Part shown: positions 1 to 7,960 of the stretch, in pieces
How the letters are laid out: each line of letters opens with the position of its first letter
Position numbering within the stretch: the stretch's first letter is position 1
Assembly: GCF_018491765.1 (NCBI RefSeq)
Contig: NZ_JABWCU010000030.1
Coordinates: forward strand, 1-41,493
Direction of reading: 5' to 3'
Length of the DNA stretch: 41,493 nt
DNA from: Novosphingobium profundi
GTDB taxonomy: Bacteria; Pseudomonadota; Alphaproteobacteria; Sphingomonadales; Sphingomonadaceae
The notes under the pieces: model-generated
The model's database searches: none
What the model was told of the DNA's origin: nothing
Seen by the model: only the letters and a program-made list of their open reading frames with translations
Program-made: the position numbers and the translations under genes

Positions 1-196
1 CTCGTTCGCGCGCATCGGCAAGCGATACCTTCGCGGCGCTGCCGAGCCCGAAGTCGCGGCGCATTCCATGCTTCTGTACCCGGCACACCCAGCTTTTCGA
101 ACCAGTAGGCTGGACGACGAGGTAGAGCCCGTCACCATCGCCCAACCGACCTGGACGCCGGGCTGCCTTCACAGCCGTTGCGGAAAGCTTTCCCAT
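1..196 (-). CDS. Tyrosine recombinase/integrase, N-terminal fragment (cut by window edge)
   Basis: The reading frame begins at an ATG on the minus strand, with a GGGAGA Shine-Dalgarno-like sequence about ten bases upstream, and runs off the left edge after 65 codons. The translation starts MGKLSATAVKAARRPGRLGD and continues with GDGLYLVVQPTGSKSWVCR and FGLGSAAKVSLADAR. This is the typical arm-binding N-terminus (DUF4102 type) of P4-like phage integrases, which continue into a SAM-like and a catalytic domain not seen here. The gene lies next to the 3' end of a tRNA-Ser gene and points away from it, the usual arrangement at the attachment end of a genomic island or prophage. Family assignment is secure from the N-terminus; whether the gene is intact cannot be seen. 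Confidence 0.88.
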   Translation of the reverse strand, partial: MGKLSATAVKAARRPGRLGDGDGLYLVVQPTGSKSWVCRVQKHGMRRDFGLGSAAKVSLADARER

Positions 197-207
197 GACC
201 AAAATTC

Positions 208-228
208 TCCCACATTCTTTCCCACATT
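208..228. repeat. Tandem TCCCACATT repeats, candidate integrase arm sites
   Basis: TCCCACATT occurs at 208-216 and again at 220-228, a 12-base period, just upstream of the integrase start and between it and the tRNA. Short direct repeats in this place are commonly arm-type binding sites for the integrase N-terminal domain. Sequence and position are observed; the function is inferred. Confidence 0.4.
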
Positions 229-341
229 TCCAATCGGTCACCGGTGGATGGGGCTGGATGCAGAAGGACGCGAATCACCAATCAAGCCAAGGAAACCCTA
301 AGGCTTTTCGGTGTTCGGCTGGACATGGAAAGAGGGCTAAT

Positions 342-431
342 TGGCGGACAGGGTGGGATTCGAACCCACGGTGAGCTTACACCCACGGCGGTTTTCAAGA
401 CCGCTGCCTTAAACCACTCGGCCACCTGTCC
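342..431 (-). tRNA. tRNA-Ser(UGA)
   Basis: A 90-base minus-strand tRNA with encoded CCA. The acceptor stem pairs GGACAGG with CCTGTCC, and the 3' end reads GCCA. The anticodon loop CTTGAAA gives anticodon TGA at 397-395, reading UCN serine codons. The long variable arm expected of class II tRNA-Ser is present, and the T-loop reads GGTTCGAATCC. Its 3' end faces the integrase fragment, so it is the likely attachment site of the element to the left, and its intact sequence shows that integration regenerated the gene. Confidence 0.97.
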
Positions 432-442
432 ACGCGCGACAG

Positions 443-470
443 CGCATAGAGCAACCGGCGTAGAGTGCAA
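443..470 (-). promoter_or_regulatory. Possible promoter of tRNA-Ser
   Basis: On the minus strand TTGCAC (470-465) is followed after 16 bases by TATGCG (448-443), about 12 bases before the mature tRNA 5' end. The -35 match is good and the -10 match is weak, so this is only a candidate. The rest of the 432-607 gap shows no gene. Confidence 0.3.
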
Positions 471-607
471 GTTTCAAAATTCGCGCCATGCGTCCGGTGA
501 TCGCGCGCCCAACATACGATCAAAGCCTTGTTGCATGCGGCAATTTGCTGGGGGACAAGCCTCCAGCCGGTTTGCAAACCCGAGCCCTTGTGCGAGAACC
601 GTCGACG

Positions 608-1642
608 ATGAAATCACGATTCCGCAACTTCCGTCTTGGCTCCATCGCAATCGGCGCGGCGCTGTCGTGCGCCCTGTTCCCGGCTGTCCGGGCATGCGCA
701 CAGACCGAGAGCTTTCCAGCGTACATGCAGACCGTCGCCAGCCATGCGCGCCAGCAGGGGGTCAGCGAGGCGGCGATCAACCAGACGCTCGCAGGGCTTG
801 TGCCCAACCAGCGGGTGATCGAGCTCGATACCGCACAACCGGGGCGTTCCAACACGCCGCCGCCGATGTCCGGCTACTTGTCCAAGCATCTCGGCTCCTC
901 GATCATTTCGCGAGGGCGGGCAAAATACCATAGCCTTTCCTCGTTGCTGCCCTCGATCGAGCGACGCTATGGCGTTCCCGCATCCGTGCTCTTCGCGATA
1001 TGGGGACACGAGACCAACTACGGCGGCTATACCGGCAATTTCGATACGGCACAGTCGCTGGCAACGTTGGCGTGGGAAGGACGCCGGCGCGATCTGTTCG
1101 AAGGCGAACTCATCGCACTCATGAAGATGATCGATCGCGGGGTGCCGCGCAGCACACTGAAGGGCAGTTGGGCCGGGGCGATCGGCAACCCGCAGTTCCT
1201 GCCGAGCGTCTACTTGCGCCTCGCCACTGATGGCGACGGCAACGGCACGACCGACATCTTCAACAGTCCGGCCGATACGATCGCTTCCATCGCGCGCTAT
1301 TTCCAGGATGCGGGCTGGCGCCCAGGGCAGCCCTGGGGCGTGCTGGCCTCAGTGCCAGCGGGTTTCGACCCCGCTCGTTATGCAACCAAGTTGACGGCAC
1401 CTTCGTGCGCGGCGGTTCACGCACGCCATTCCCAGTGGATGCCGATCTCCCAATGGCGCGAACTTGGCGTTCGCCCTCAAGCGGTTATCGGCGACGACGT
1501 GTTGGCGTCCTTGTTCCAGCCCGATGGGCCTGGAACGCCGGCCTATCTGTTAACCGGGAATTATCGGGTGATCCTGCAGTACAACTGCTCGAACTATTAC
1601 GCCCTCTCGGTGGGATTGCTTGCAGATGAGATTGCCCGTTAA
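608..1642 (+). CDS. Lytic murein transglycosylase, MltB-like (SLT_2 family)
   Basis: A 344-residue exported enzyme expected to cleave the MurNAc-GlcNAc bond of peptidoglycan, forming 1,6-anhydro ends. The ATG at 608 is chosen because it is followed by a basic N-terminus and hydrophobic stretch (residues 7-28, ending ACAQ), a normal signal peptide; an in-frame ATG 40 codons earlier would bury it. The catalytic segment IWGHETNYGGYTG holds the expected glutamate at about residue 135. Further family features are WAGAIGNPQFLPSVY and the DGDGNGTTDIF segment. The 3' end overlaps the start of the rlpA gene, so the two cell-wall genes are translationally linked. MltB-like family membership is clear; the exact subfamily is not. 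Confidence 0.9.
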   Translation: MKSRFRNFRLGSIAIGAALSCALFPAVRACAQTESFPAYMQTVASHARQQGVSEAAINQTLAGLVPNQRVIELDTAQPGRSNTPPPMSGYLSKHLGSSIISRGRAKYHSLSSLLPSIERRYGVPASVLFAIWGHETNYGGYTGNFDTAQSLATLAWEGRRRDLFEGELIALMKMIDRGVPRSTLKGSWAGAIGNPQFLPSVYLRLATDGDGNGTTDIFNSPADTIASIARYFQDAGWRPGQPWGVLASVPAGFDPARYATKLTAPSCAAVHARHSQWMPISQWRELGVRPQAVIGDDVLASLFQPDGPGTPAYLLTGNYRVILQYNCSNYYALSVGLLADEIAR

Positions 1643-2672
1643 GCCAGCCTTTGGACTAGCCTGTCTGATCGTCCTGGGTGCCGGCGGCGCCCAGGCCGCG
1701 GATCGTAAGGCCGATGAAGTGCAAACCCGAACGGGGCCTGCGGCAGATTATCCGGTGGTGATCGGAAATCCCTTCACCATCGGTGACACCGTCTGGACGC
1801 CCAATGACCAGCTCAATTACGACGCCGTGGGCATGGCCAGCGTGGGGGATGTGGCGCTTTCCGGTGTGACCGGGGCCCACAAGACCCTGCCTCTGCCGAG
1901 TTACGTCGAGGTGACCAATCTGCAGACTGGCCGCACCGCTCTCGTGCGGCTCGAGCGCCGCGGGCCGCTGATCAATTCCGTTTTGGTAGAGCTCTCTCCC
2001 GAAGCGGCGCGTCAACTGGGTATCAGCGCTTCGGCGCCAGCTGCCGTGCGCGTGCGCCGGGTCAATCCCCCCGAAGCCGAACGTGCGGCCTTGCGTCAGG
2101 GCGGCGAAGCGCCGCTGCGCATGGATACGCCCGAAGGCCTCCTTCAGGTCCTGCGCCGCAAGCTTGCGCAGCAGTCCCCCTTGCTTCCACCGCCATCGGT
2201 CCCGCCGACGCCGCCTGTCCCGACCCAGGATATGCTGGCCAAGGGGCCTTCTGCGATGGCGAGGCCAGCAAAGGAACTCCCGCAAGCGAGTGCCGCGCCG
2301 GCGCCGGTCGGAAAATCCACTGTGGTCTCCACGGCGCCCATGCGCGCGCCCGAGCCGAGTGGACAGGTGAGCCTCCCTTCTGCGAAGGCTCCGGCGCCGG
2401 TCCCGCCCCCGCGGCCGGCTTCCGTACCCGCCGCCAAGCCGCCTGCCGTGCCCTCCGCAGTAAGGGGCACTTATGAAGTGCAGGTGGGCGCGTTCTCGGT
2501 CGAGGCCAACGCGCGCGCGCTCGCCAAGAAACTTGGGGGACGGGTCGAGAAGCCGGGTGGGTTCTGGCTGGTGCGCATGGGTCCCTACCCGGACAGTGCA
2601 AAAGCCGGGGCAGCGCTGGAGAAGGCGCGCAAGGCTGGTTATACAGACGCCCGAATCCAGCGCCGGGATTGA
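1626..2672 (+). CDS. rlpA: RlpA-like septal-ring protein with SPOR domain
   Basis: A 348-residue exported protein: signal peptide at residues 1-25, a double-psi beta-barrel at about 65-145, a long Pro/Ala-rich linker at 170-270, and a C-terminal SPOR domain (GTYEVQVGAFSVEANARALA) that in this family binds denuded septal glycan. The barrel keeps the histidine of the active RlpA enzymes (TGAHKTLPL, His85). The residue 26 positions later, Asp in Pseudomonas RlpA (N-D-R-G-P), is Arg111 here (E-R-R-G-P), so transglycosylase activity is doubtful. The ATG at 1626 is preferred over a TTG two codons earlier. It overlaps the preceding transglycosylase gene by 17 bases. Confidence 0.88.
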   Translation: MRLPVKPAFGLACLIVLGAGGAQAADRKADEVQTRTGPAADYPVVIGNPFTIGDTVWTPNDQLNYDAVGMASVGDVALSGVTGAHKTLPLPSYVEVTNLQTGRTALVRLERRGPLINSVLVELSPEAARQLGISASAPAAVRVRRVNPPEAERAALRQGGEAPLRMDTPEGLLQVLRRKLAQQSPLLPPPSVPPTPPVPTQDMLAKGPSAMARPAKELPQASAAPAPVGKSTVVSTAPMRAPEPSGQVSLPSAKAPAPVPPPRPASVPAAKPPAVPSAVRGTYEVQVGAFSVEANARALAKKLGGRVEKPGGFWLVRMGPYPDSAKAGAALEKARKAGYTDARIQRRD

Positions 2673-2761
2673 CGCCGGGTCGTTGCGCTCGACAAGCACG
2701 ACGTACCGCAAAGGCCGTTTCCCGTGCCGGCAAACTGCAAGGCATTCGCTTGGAATGCACC

Positions 2762-2768
2762 GGAGAAG
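2762..2768 (+). promoter_or_regulatory. Ribosome binding site that fixes a TTG start
   Basis: GGAGAAG lies six bases before TTG at 2775. The in-frame GTG at 2724 has no comparable site and would put 17 extra residues before the signal peptide. This supports the TTG as the real start of the carboxypeptidase gene. Confidence 0.65.
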
Positions 2769-2774
2769 CGGCTT

Positions 2775-3959
2775 TTGAAATCGTATCGTACGTCACTTCG
2801 CGCGGGAGTTGTCGCGCTGGCCGTTTCGCTTGCGCTTGCCGGTGGCGGCGTGGCCGGGGCGGCTTCTGCCAATCCCTCGCCGCCCGAAGAACTGGCCAAG
2901 ATCCCGGTTAGCCTCCTCGTCGATCTGGGTTCGGGGCAGGTGCTCGAGCAGCGTCGTCCCGATATTCCGTTCCTGCCTGCTTCGGTGACCAAGGTGATGA
3001 CCGCCTTCGTCGCCTTCGAGGAGATCGATGCCGGTCGCCTCCCGCTTGACCGGCGCTTCCAGATGGATGCCGAGACCGAGAAGGAATGGTGGGCCAAGGG
3101 CTCGACCATGTACATCACGCAAAAGGACCGTCCCACCACCGAGGAATTGCTCCACGGCATCATGACGGCTTCGGGCAACGACGCCTGCATCGTGCTGGCC
3201 AAGGGCTATGCCGGGAGCGTGCCGGCCTGGACCGCAAAGATGAATGCGGCGGCCAAGCGCCTTGGCATGACGCGCAGCCATTACAATACGCCCAATGGCT
3301 GGATGGACGAAGGCCAGACCTATGTGACGGCGAGCGACATGGTGCGCCTGGCGGATGCGATGATCATGCGCCATCCCCGGCTCTATCACGAATTTTCGGG
3401 CGTGAAGCAGTACCATTGGCGCGACGTGGCAATGCGCAGCCATGACCCGACCGTGGGGATCGTCCCCGGCGCCGACGGCATCAAGACTGGCTACACGCGC
3501 GAGGCCGGCTACAATTTCGTAGGGACCGCCGTGCGCGACGGCCGCCGCCTGGTCATGGTGCTGGCCGGGTCGCCGACCTACATCGTTCGCGACGCCGCTG
3601 CGCGCAAGCTGCTCGAATGGGGCTTCGCCGATTGGACGCCGCGCCACCTCTTCGACGAAGGCGAGACGGTCGCCAAGGCGCAAGTTCAGGGCGGGGCGGA
3701 TCTGTCCGTTCCGCTCGTGACCGACCGCGAAGTGCATGCCACGCTTCCCACGTCGGCACCCAATCGCAAGATCAGCCTGGCCGTCCACTATCGTGGTCCT
3801 CTCGTCGCGCCGATCAGGAAGGGTGACCGCGTCGGAGATCTGGAAATCTCGGTGGAGGGTCTCGCTCCGGGTCACGTCCCACTTTACGCTGCGCAAGATG
3901 TCGCCAAGGCCGGTGCCTTCGACCGTTTGCGCAACGGGCTCGTCAAACTGCTGCGATGA
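2775..3959 (+). CDS. D-alanyl-D-alanine carboxypeptidase (PBP5/6 type)
   Basis: A 394-residue serine DD-peptidase that trims the terminal D-alanine from peptidoglycan pentapeptides in the periplasm. From the TTG start, a signal peptide spans about residues 1-32. The three penicillin-binding motifs are complete: SVTK at 70-73, SGN at 133-135 and KTG at 237-239. A C-terminal domain (about 290-390) matches the PBP5 C-domain that precedes a membrane anchor. Spacing from rlpA is about 100 bases, and the stop overlaps the tmk start by four bases (ATGA), so it leads a translationally coupled run with tmk and holB. Confidence 0.93.
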   Translation: MKSYRTSLRAGVVALAVSLALAGGGVAGAASANPSPPEELAKIPVSLLVDLGSGQVLEQRRPDIPFLPASVTKVMTAFVAFEEIDAGRLPLDRRFQMDAETEKEWWAKGSTMYITQKDRPTTEELLHGIMTASGNDACIVLAKGYAGSVPAWTAKMNAAAKRLGMTRSHYNTPNGWMDEGQTYVTASDMVRLADAMIMRHPRLYHEFSGVKQYHWRDVAMRSHDPTVGIVPGADGIKTGYTREAGYNFVGTAVRDGRRLVMVLAGSPTYIVRDAAARKLLEWGFADWTPRHLFDEGETVAKAQVQGGADLSVPLVTDREVHATLPTSAPNRKISLAVHYRGPLVAPIRKGDRVGDLEISVEGLAPGHVPLYAAQDVAKAGAFDRLRNGLVKLLR

Positions 3960-4606
3960 CGCGGGGACGTTTCATCGCGCTCGAAGGCGGGGAAGGGGCC
4001 GGCAAGTCGACGCAGGCGCGGCTTCTTGGCGAAGCCTTGCGCGCTCGGGGCGTTGCCGTCGTGATCACCCGCGAGCCGGGCGGGACCCCCGGTGCGGAGG
4101 CGATCCGCTCGCTCCTTCTCGACGGCGTCGCCGGAGACGAGGCGGGATGGGGCGCCCGCGCCGAGGCCCTGCTATTCGCGGCCGCACGCGCCGACCACGT
4201 CGCGCGCCTGATCCGTCCGGCACTCGAGGGCGGCACATGGGTCATCTGCGATCGCTACCTCGATTCGAGCCGTGCCTACCAGGGCGGCGGCGGCGGACTG
4301 TCGGACGCAGACCTGCTGGACTTGCACCGGATTGGAAGCGAGGGCCTTCTCCCCGACCTGACCTTGCTCGTCGAAGTGGAAAGCGTGGAAGTCGTGCGTC
4401 GGCTCGCCTTGCGTGATACCGCGGGTTCGGACCGGATTGGAGGACGCGAACAGGCCTATCATGATCGGGTGTCCGCTACGTTCCGCCGTCTTGCCGAGCA
4501 GGACGCGGATCGTTTCGCGCGGATCGACGGAAACGGCGATCCCCAGGAAATCCATGCGCGGATCATGTCCGCGCTGACGCCGTTGCTGGAGGCGTCGGCC
4601 TCATGA
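3956..4606 (+). CDS. tmk: Thymidylate kinase
   Basis: Phosphorylates dTMP to dTDP in the cytoplasm. The 216-residue length is normal. The P-loop GGEGAGKST is at residues 11-19, a TREPGG motif for the dTMP site follows at about 39-44, and the DRY motif lies in CDRYLDSSRAYQG. A lid segment (DRIGGREQAYHDRV) is present. The ATG overlaps the upstream TGA (ATGA) and the 3' end overlaps holB by four bases. The tmk-holB pairing is common in bacteria and supports both calls. Confidence 0.97.
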   Translation: MTRGRFIALEGGEGAGKSTQARLLGEALRARGVAVVITREPGGTPGAEAIRSLLLDGVAGDEAGWGARAEALLFAAARADHVARLIRPALEGGTWVICDRYLDSSRAYQGGGGGLSDADLLDLHRIGSEGLLPDLTLLVEVESVEVVRRLALRDTAGSDRIGGREQAYHDRVSATFRRLAEQDADRFARIDGNGDPQEIHARIMSALTPLLEASAS

Positions 4607-5577
4607 CTGAGGGCGATTTCCAGGGACAGGAAGCGGCCTGGCACGAATGGGCACAGGCGCTGGCCTCACAGCGCCTGCACCATGCTTGGCTCCTCGCCGG
4701 GGCGCGCGGCCTGGGCAAGCAGGCGTTCGCGCGCGCGGCCGCTCTCAAACTCGTCGGAACCGGGCCTGGCGCCGCCGCGAGTGATGTGGAGAGCCATCCC
4801 GACATCCATATCCTTGCCCCGCTACCGGCCAACGACGACGAAGCCAAGAAGAAGGCCGAAGGCAAACCCTACCAGACCAAGCGCAACATCTCGGTCGACC
4901 AGATCCGCGAGATGATCCGCAAGCTCGCGACCCGCCCGACGTTAGGGGATCGGCGCGCGATCATCGTCGATCCGGCGGATGACTTGGAAAAGGGCGCCGT
5001 CAATGCGCTCCTCAAGGTGCTCGAGGAGCCTCCGGCGGGCACCTATTTCCTGCTCGTCGCCCACCAGCCCGGTCGATTGCTTCCCACCGTGCGCTCGCGC
5101 TGCCGCGTCTTGCGCTTCGCCGCCCTGAGCGAGCCGGCGCTCGAGGCCATGCTGCTACGCGAAGTTCCCGAAGCCGACCAGGCAACACGCCGTGCCGCGA
5201 TCCAAGCCGCGCAAGGGTCTCCCGGCCTCGCGCGCACGTTCGTCGCGCAAGATTTGGGCGGTCTTCACAATTTGATGGCGCAGATCCTGGCCGAGGGCGA
5301 TCGGGATTACGCCTTGCGCGGTCAAATGGCGCGCGAAATGGGCCAGCGACCGACCCGCGAGCGGCAACTCGCCGCGATCGAGCTCGCCCGCGCGGTGCTT
5401 CTCGCGCAGATCACCGCGACGAACAGCCGCCAGCAACTGGTGATGATCGAGGCCTACCAGACGCTCAGCCAGTTGCTGGTGCGCGCGCCGACCTACAATT
5501 TCGATCCCGGCGTGCTTATAATGGAGATTGGCGGGTTGCTGGCTTCGTCGGCAATGCCTAGAGAACGCAGCCACTGA
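4603..5577 (+). CDS. holB: DNA polymerase III delta prime subunit
   Basis: Clamp-loader subunit, 324 residues. The N-terminal AAA+-like domain has a degenerate P-loop (GARGLGKQAF), as expected for delta prime, which does not hydrolyse ATP. The sensor segment VNALLKVLEEPPAGTYFLL and the SRC motif (TVRSRCRVLRF) are both present; the SRC arginine acts on the neighbouring gamma/tau subunit. An alphaproteobacterial-type insertion (NDDEAKKKAEGKPYQTKRN) sits where other species have a zinc-binding region. Coupled to tmk by ATGA overlap and followed by metG after 32 bases. Confidence 0.95.
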   Translation: MTEGDFQGQEAAWHEWAQALASQRLHHAWLLAGARGLGKQAFARAAALKLVGTGPGAAASDVESHPDIHILAPLPANDDEAKKKAEGKPYQTKRNISVDQIREMIRKLATRPTLGDRRAIIVDPADDLEKGAVNALLKVLEEPPAGTYFLLVAHQPGRLLPTVRSRCRVLRFAALSEPALEAMLLREVPEADQATRRAAIQAAQGSPGLARTFVAQDLGGLHNLMAQILAEGDRDYALRGQMAREMGQRPTRERQLAAIELARAVLLAQITATNSRQQLVMIEAYQTLSQLLVRAPTYNFDPGVLIMEIGGLLASSAMPRERSH

Positions 5578-5609
5578 TCCACCACGAACACAGAAAGCGC
5601 GACGCCGCC

Positions 5610-7169
5610 ATGGGCGAGCCCTATTACATCACCACCGCCATCTCCTATCCCAACGGTCGGCCGCACATCGGTCACGCTTACGAGGCTATCGCGGCCGACG
5701 TGATCGCCCGCCACCGCAAGGCCGAGGGTTTCGACGTCCGGCTCCAGACCGGCACCGACGAGCACGGCCTCAAGATGATGCAGAAGGCGCGCGAACTCGG
5801 CACGACCCCCGCGGAACTCGCTACGGAAATGTCCGGATATTTCCGCGAGATGTGCGATGCTCTGAATGTGGGCTATGACGTGTTCATCCGGACCACCGAG
5901 CCACGCCACCATGAGGCGACACAGGAGCTTTGGCGCCGGATGGAGGCCAAGGGCGACCTCTATCTCGATCGCTACGAGGGTTGGTATTCGGTCCGTGACG
6001 AGGCCTACTACGATGAGAGCGAACTCGTCGAAGGGGAAGGGGGCACCAAGCTCTCGCCGCAGGGCACGCCGGTCGAATGGACCGTCGAGGAATCCTGGTT
6101 CTTCCGCCTGTCCAAGTACCAGGACAAGCTGCTTGAGCTCTACAATTCGGGCGACTTCATCCGGCCCGAAAGCCGCAGGAACGAGATCGCACGCTTCGTT
6201 GAGGGCGGCTTGCGTGACCTTTCGATCTCGCGCACGAGCTTCGACTGGGGGGTCAAGGTTCCCGGTTCGGACAGTCACGTCATGTACGTCTGGGTCGACG
6301 CGCTGACCAACTATCTGACCGGCCTCGGCTTTCCTGATGAGAGCGGCGATTACGCCAGATACTGGCCGGCTGCGATGCATCTCATCGGCAAGGACATCGT
6401 GCGCTTCCACACGGTCTACTGGCCTGCGTTCCTGATGAGTGCGGACGTGCCGCTGCCCAAGCAGGTCTTCGGCCACGGCTTCCTGCTCAACCGGGGGCAG
6501 AAGGAATCGAAGTCGCTGGGCAACGTGACCGATCCGATCGCACTGGCCGAGACCTTCGGGGTCGACACGCTGCGCTACTTCTTCCTGCGCGAGGTCGCCT
6601 TCGGGCAGGACGGTTCGTGGTCGGCCGAGGCCATCGTGACGCGCTGCAACGCCGAACTCGCGAACAGCTTCGGAAACCTGGCACAACGTAGCCTTTCCAT
6701 GATTTTCAAGAACATGGGTGGCGAACTTAAGTCCGATTTGGACTATTCCGACGCCGATCGTGCGCTCTTCGAGGCGGTCGAACAAGGCGTTGCCGGGCTA
6801 CGTGAGAGCTTCACCGATCTCGACTTCAGCGCGGGCCTCGACGCCTGGATGAAGGCTGTCTTTGCCTGCAACCAGTATGTCGACGAACAGGCACCCTGGG
6901 CACTGCGCAAGAGCGATCCGGCGCGAATGGAAGTCGTTCTGATGTCGCTCTTCCAGGTCGTGCGTGATCTCGCGATTGCGGTGCGTCCGGTCGTCCCGCA
7001 GTCGATCGATGCGCTGCTCGACCAGATGGGGATCGCGAGCGATGCACGCGACTACGCCGTGCTGGGCGATGGTTCGTGGTTCGCTACGTTGGCCGGCTCC
7101 GGCTTCGTGGTCGACAAGCCGCAGGGCGTGTTCCCGCGCCTCGAATTGCCCGAGGACGAAACGGCCTGA
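5610..7169 (+). CDS. metG: Methionyl-tRNA synthetase
   Basis: Class I aminoacyl-tRNA synthetase, 519 residues. The HIGH motif is at residues 19-22 (RPHIGHAYEA). The KMSKS loop appears as KESKS at about 298-302 (KESKSLGN), a variant that keeps both lysines. The connective-peptide knuckle (DEAYYDESELVEGEGG) has no zinc-ligand cysteines, so this is the metal-free short form. The fused C-terminal tRNA-binding domain of the E. coli enzyme is also absent. The anticodon-binding helical domain occupies about residues 380-510. The stop codon overlaps the start of the TatD gene (TGATG). Confidence 0.97.
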   Translation: MGEPYYITTAISYPNGRPHIGHAYEAIAADVIARHRKAEGFDVRLQTGTDEHGLKMMQKARELGTTPAELATEMSGYFREMCDALNVGYDVFIRTTEPRHHEATQELWRRMEAKGDLYLDRYEGWYSVRDEAYYDESELVEGEGGTKLSPQGTPVEWTVEESWFFRLSKYQDKLLELYNSGDFIRPESRRNEIARFVEGGLRDLSISRTSFDWGVKVPGSDSHVMYVWVDALTNYLTGLGFPDESGDYARYWPAAMHLIGKDIVRFHTVYWPAFLMSADVPLPKQVFGHGFLLNRGQKESKSLGNVTDPIALAETFGVDTLRYFFLREVAFGQDGSWSAEAIVTRCNAELANSFGNLAQRSLSMIFKNMGGELKSDLDYSDADRALFEAVEQGVAGLRESFTDLDFSAGLDAWMKAVFACNQYVDEQAPWALRKSDPARMEVVLMSLFQVVRDLAIAVRPVVPQSIDALLDQMGIASDARDYAVLGDGSWFATLAGSGFVVDKPQGVFPRLELPEDETA

Positions 7170-7960
7170 TGCTGATCGATTCCCACTGCCATCTCGAATA
7201 CGAAGGCGTCGTCGAGGACCAGCGGGGCGTGCTCGAGCGCGCCCGTGCGGCCGGGGTGAAGGGGTTCCTCAACATCTCGACCCGTCAGCGCGAATGGGAC
7301 CGGGTGATCGGAACCGCCGAGCGTGAGGTCGACGTCTGGGCCTCGGTGGGCATCCATCCGCATGAAGCCGATGCCCATGCCGATCTTGGCGCGGGGGCGT
7401 TGCTCGATGCGGCGGCGCATCCGCGCGTGATCGGGATTGGTGAGACCGGTCTCGACTACTACTACGACAAGTCGGACCGCGAGGTCCAGCAGGCGCTGTT
7501 CCGCACGCACATCGCAGTCGCGCGCGAAACGCAGTTGCCGATCATCATTCACACGCGCGATGCTGAAGAGGATACCGTGCGGATCCTGCGCGAGGAGATG
7601 GAGGAGGGGGCCTTTCCGGCGCTGATCCACTGCTTCACCGCCAGTGCGCAATTCGGCCAGGCGGTGCTCGATCTCGGGCTGACGATCAGTCTTTCGGGCA
7701 TCGTGACCTTCAAGAACGCGCAGGATCTGCAGGCATTCGCCCGCGAAGTCCCCGCGGATCGCCTGCTGGTCGAGACGGATTCCCCGTTCCTTGCGCCCGT
7801 GCCACACCGCGGGCGCAAGTGCGAGCCGGGCTTCACGGCCGACACCGCGCGCTTCGTGGCGAATTTGCGCGGCGTCGATCTGGAAGAGCTCGCCGCAGCG
7901 ACGACGCGCAACTTCTTCGCTCTCTTCACCAAGGCGAACCTTCCGGCAGACGCGGCGTGA
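7169..7960 (+). CDS. TatD-family metal-dependent DNase/hydrolase
   Basis: A 263-residue amidohydrolase-fold nuclease. The metal ligands of the family are visible: HxH in DSHCHLE (His6, His8), Glu in GETGLDYYY, His in IIIHTRD, His in LIHCFTAS and Asp in VETDSPFL. Placement directly after metG is common in many bacteria. The ATG overlaps the metG stop; an upstream extension would lie within metG. The 3' end overlaps the next gene by four bases (GTGA). Members act as 3'-5' exonucleases or quality-control deacylases; the exact substrate cannot be read from the sequence. Confidence 0.93.
   Translation: MLIDSHCHLEYEGVVEDQRGVLERARAAGVKGFLNISTRQREWDRVIGTAEREVDVWASVGIHPHEADAHADLGAGALLDAAAHPRVIGIGETGLDYYYDKSDREVQQALFRTHIAVARETQLPIIIHTRDAEEDTVRILREEMEEGAFPALIHCFTASAQFGQAVLDLGLTISLSGIVTFKNAQDLQAFAREVPADRLLVETDSPFLAPVPHRGRKCEPGFTADTARFVANLRGVDLEELAAATTRNFFALFTKANLPADAA

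Noticed and set aside
282..577. Short open frames over the tRNA-Ser region
   Set aside because: They translate the tRNA itself (the minus-strand frame contains the tRNA sequence) and have no ribosome site.
2160..2460. Pro/Ala-rich stretch in rlpA as a DNA repeat element
   Set aside because: It is a coding low-complexity linker between the barrel and SPOR domains, with no nucleotide-level repeat unit.
5493..6785. A 430-codon open frame on the minus strand opposite metG
   Set aside because: metG in the other strand has all synthetase motifs. The antisense frame has no recognisable domain and no ribosome site, and long antisense frames are expected in GC-rich coding DNA.
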